Assembly (NCBI GenBank): GCA_029777145.1
Contig: JAKOSS010000641.1
Coordinates: forward strand, 1-5,092
Source of the DNA: Acidobacteriota bacterium
GTDB lineage: Bacteria > Acidobacteriota > Blastocatellia > Pyrinomonadales > Pyrinomonadaceae
Length of the DNA stretch: 5,092 nucleotides
Reading direction: 5' to 3'
Shown: piece by piece, positions 4,763 through 5,092 of the stretch
How the letters are laid out: the number at the start of each line of letters is the position of its first letter
Position numbering within the stretch: the stretch's first letter is position 1
Program-made: the position numbers and the translations under genes
The notes under the pieces: model-generated
Database searches by the model: none
What the model was told of the DNA's origin: nothing
The model's input: only the letters and a program-made list of their open reading frames with translations

Positions 4763-5092
4763 ATGTCAATCGATAACGGATTCAGCCGGCGCGACTTTGT
4801 GAAGTCCGCAGTTGCCGCGGGAACCGGAATTCTGGTCGCGGGATCGGGCGCGGCACATGCGGCTGACGATACCCGCAAGCGTTACGCTCTGGTCGGAACC
4901 GGGCACCGCGGCACCGGAATGTGGGGCGTCGATATCGCCAAACGGTACACCGACAAGATCGAGTTCGTCGGACTTTGCGACAAGAATCCGAAGCGTGCTC
5001 TGGCCGGAAAGGCGTTGATCGGGGTCGAGTGTCCGACGTTCACGGACTTCGACGAAATGCTCGCGAAGACGAAACCCGACATCTTGATGGTG
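4763..5092 (+). CDS. Gfo/Idh/MocA-type oxidoreductase with Tat signal, N-terminal part (cut by right edge)
   Basis: 110 residues are visible before the window ends. The first 35 form a twin-arginine signal: SRRDFVK (8-14), a hydrophobic stretch AVAAGTGILVAGSGA, and likely cleavage around AHAA. The Rossmann fold follows with the dinucleotide-binding YALVGTGHRGTG (41-52, G45-x-G47-x-x-G50), then strand two FVGLCDKNPKR (68-78), where D73 would contact the NAD(P) ribose. It continues with FTDFDEMLAKTKPDILMV (93-110), the usual lead-in to the conserved proline loop of Gfo/Idh/MocA enzymes. Family members are often 350 to 450 residues, so most of the substrate-binding domain is outside. It starts 10 nt after the GH28 gene and is surely cotranscribed. 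A sugar or uronate substrate is likely from context, but the specific reaction is unknown. Tat-exported members typically carry their cofactor folded in. Confidence 0.88.
   Translation, partial: MSIDNGFSRRDFVKSAVAAGTGILVAGSGAAHAADDTRKRYALVGTGHRGTGMWGVDIAKRYTDKIEFVGLCDKNPKRALAGKALIGVECPTFTDFDEMLAKTKPDILMV

Noticed and set aside
3115..4878. Long minus-strand open frames (332 and 252 codons) opposite the GH28 and fusion genes
   Set aside because: They are mirror frames of GC-rich coding DNA, very rich in Arg, Asp and Val; the opposite strand encodes intact enzyme families across the same span.

Overview
The window reads as a piece of a GC-rich (estimated high fifties percent) Gram-negative soil or plant-litter bacterium that degrades pectin. 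A eukaryotic-type Ser/Thr kinase, two Tat-type signal peptides on carbohydrate enzymes, a Gfo/Idh/MocA oxidoreductase and a secreted pectinase operon together would fit Acidobacteriota, perhaps the Blastocatellia. This is a guess from gene style; no rRNA or marker gene is present to confirm it.

Layout: (1) 713 down to the left edge, minus strand: the N-terminal 237 residues of a Hanks-type Ser/Thr protein kinase, cut by the window edge. (2) 714-1310: a divergent intergenic region of about 600 nt with no convincing gene. Its right half holds a candidate promoter whose spacer is filled by a perfect 10+1+10 palindrome, followed by about 250 nt of untranslated leader with five consecutive inverted repeats. 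(3) 1311-3326, plus strand: a secreted two-domain enzyme, pectin methylesterase (CE8) fused to pectate lyase (PL10). (4) 3331-4752: a Tat-type GH28 polygalacturonase-family protein. (5) 4763 to the right edge: the N-terminal 110 residues of a Tat-type Gfo/Idh/MocA oxidoreductase, beginning immediately after an AGGAGG ribosome-binding site that overlaps the previous stop codon.

The three plus-strand genes are separated by only 4 and 10 nt and almost certainly form one operon. The biochemical order is coherent: CE8 removes methyl esters from homogalacturonan, PL10 cleaves the exposed polygalacturonate by beta-elimination, and GH28 hydrolyses galacturonate linkages. The oxidoreductase would act later or on another sugar; its substrate cannot be read here. 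The palindrome resembles operators of the FadR-type GntR family, which includes the hexuronate regulators UxuR and ExuR, so induction by pectin breakdown products is a reasonable inference. No regulator gene lies in the window.

I see no mobile element, CRISPR array, tRNA or rRNA. The enzymes belong to known families. The least explained part is the regulatory region at 1024-1310.
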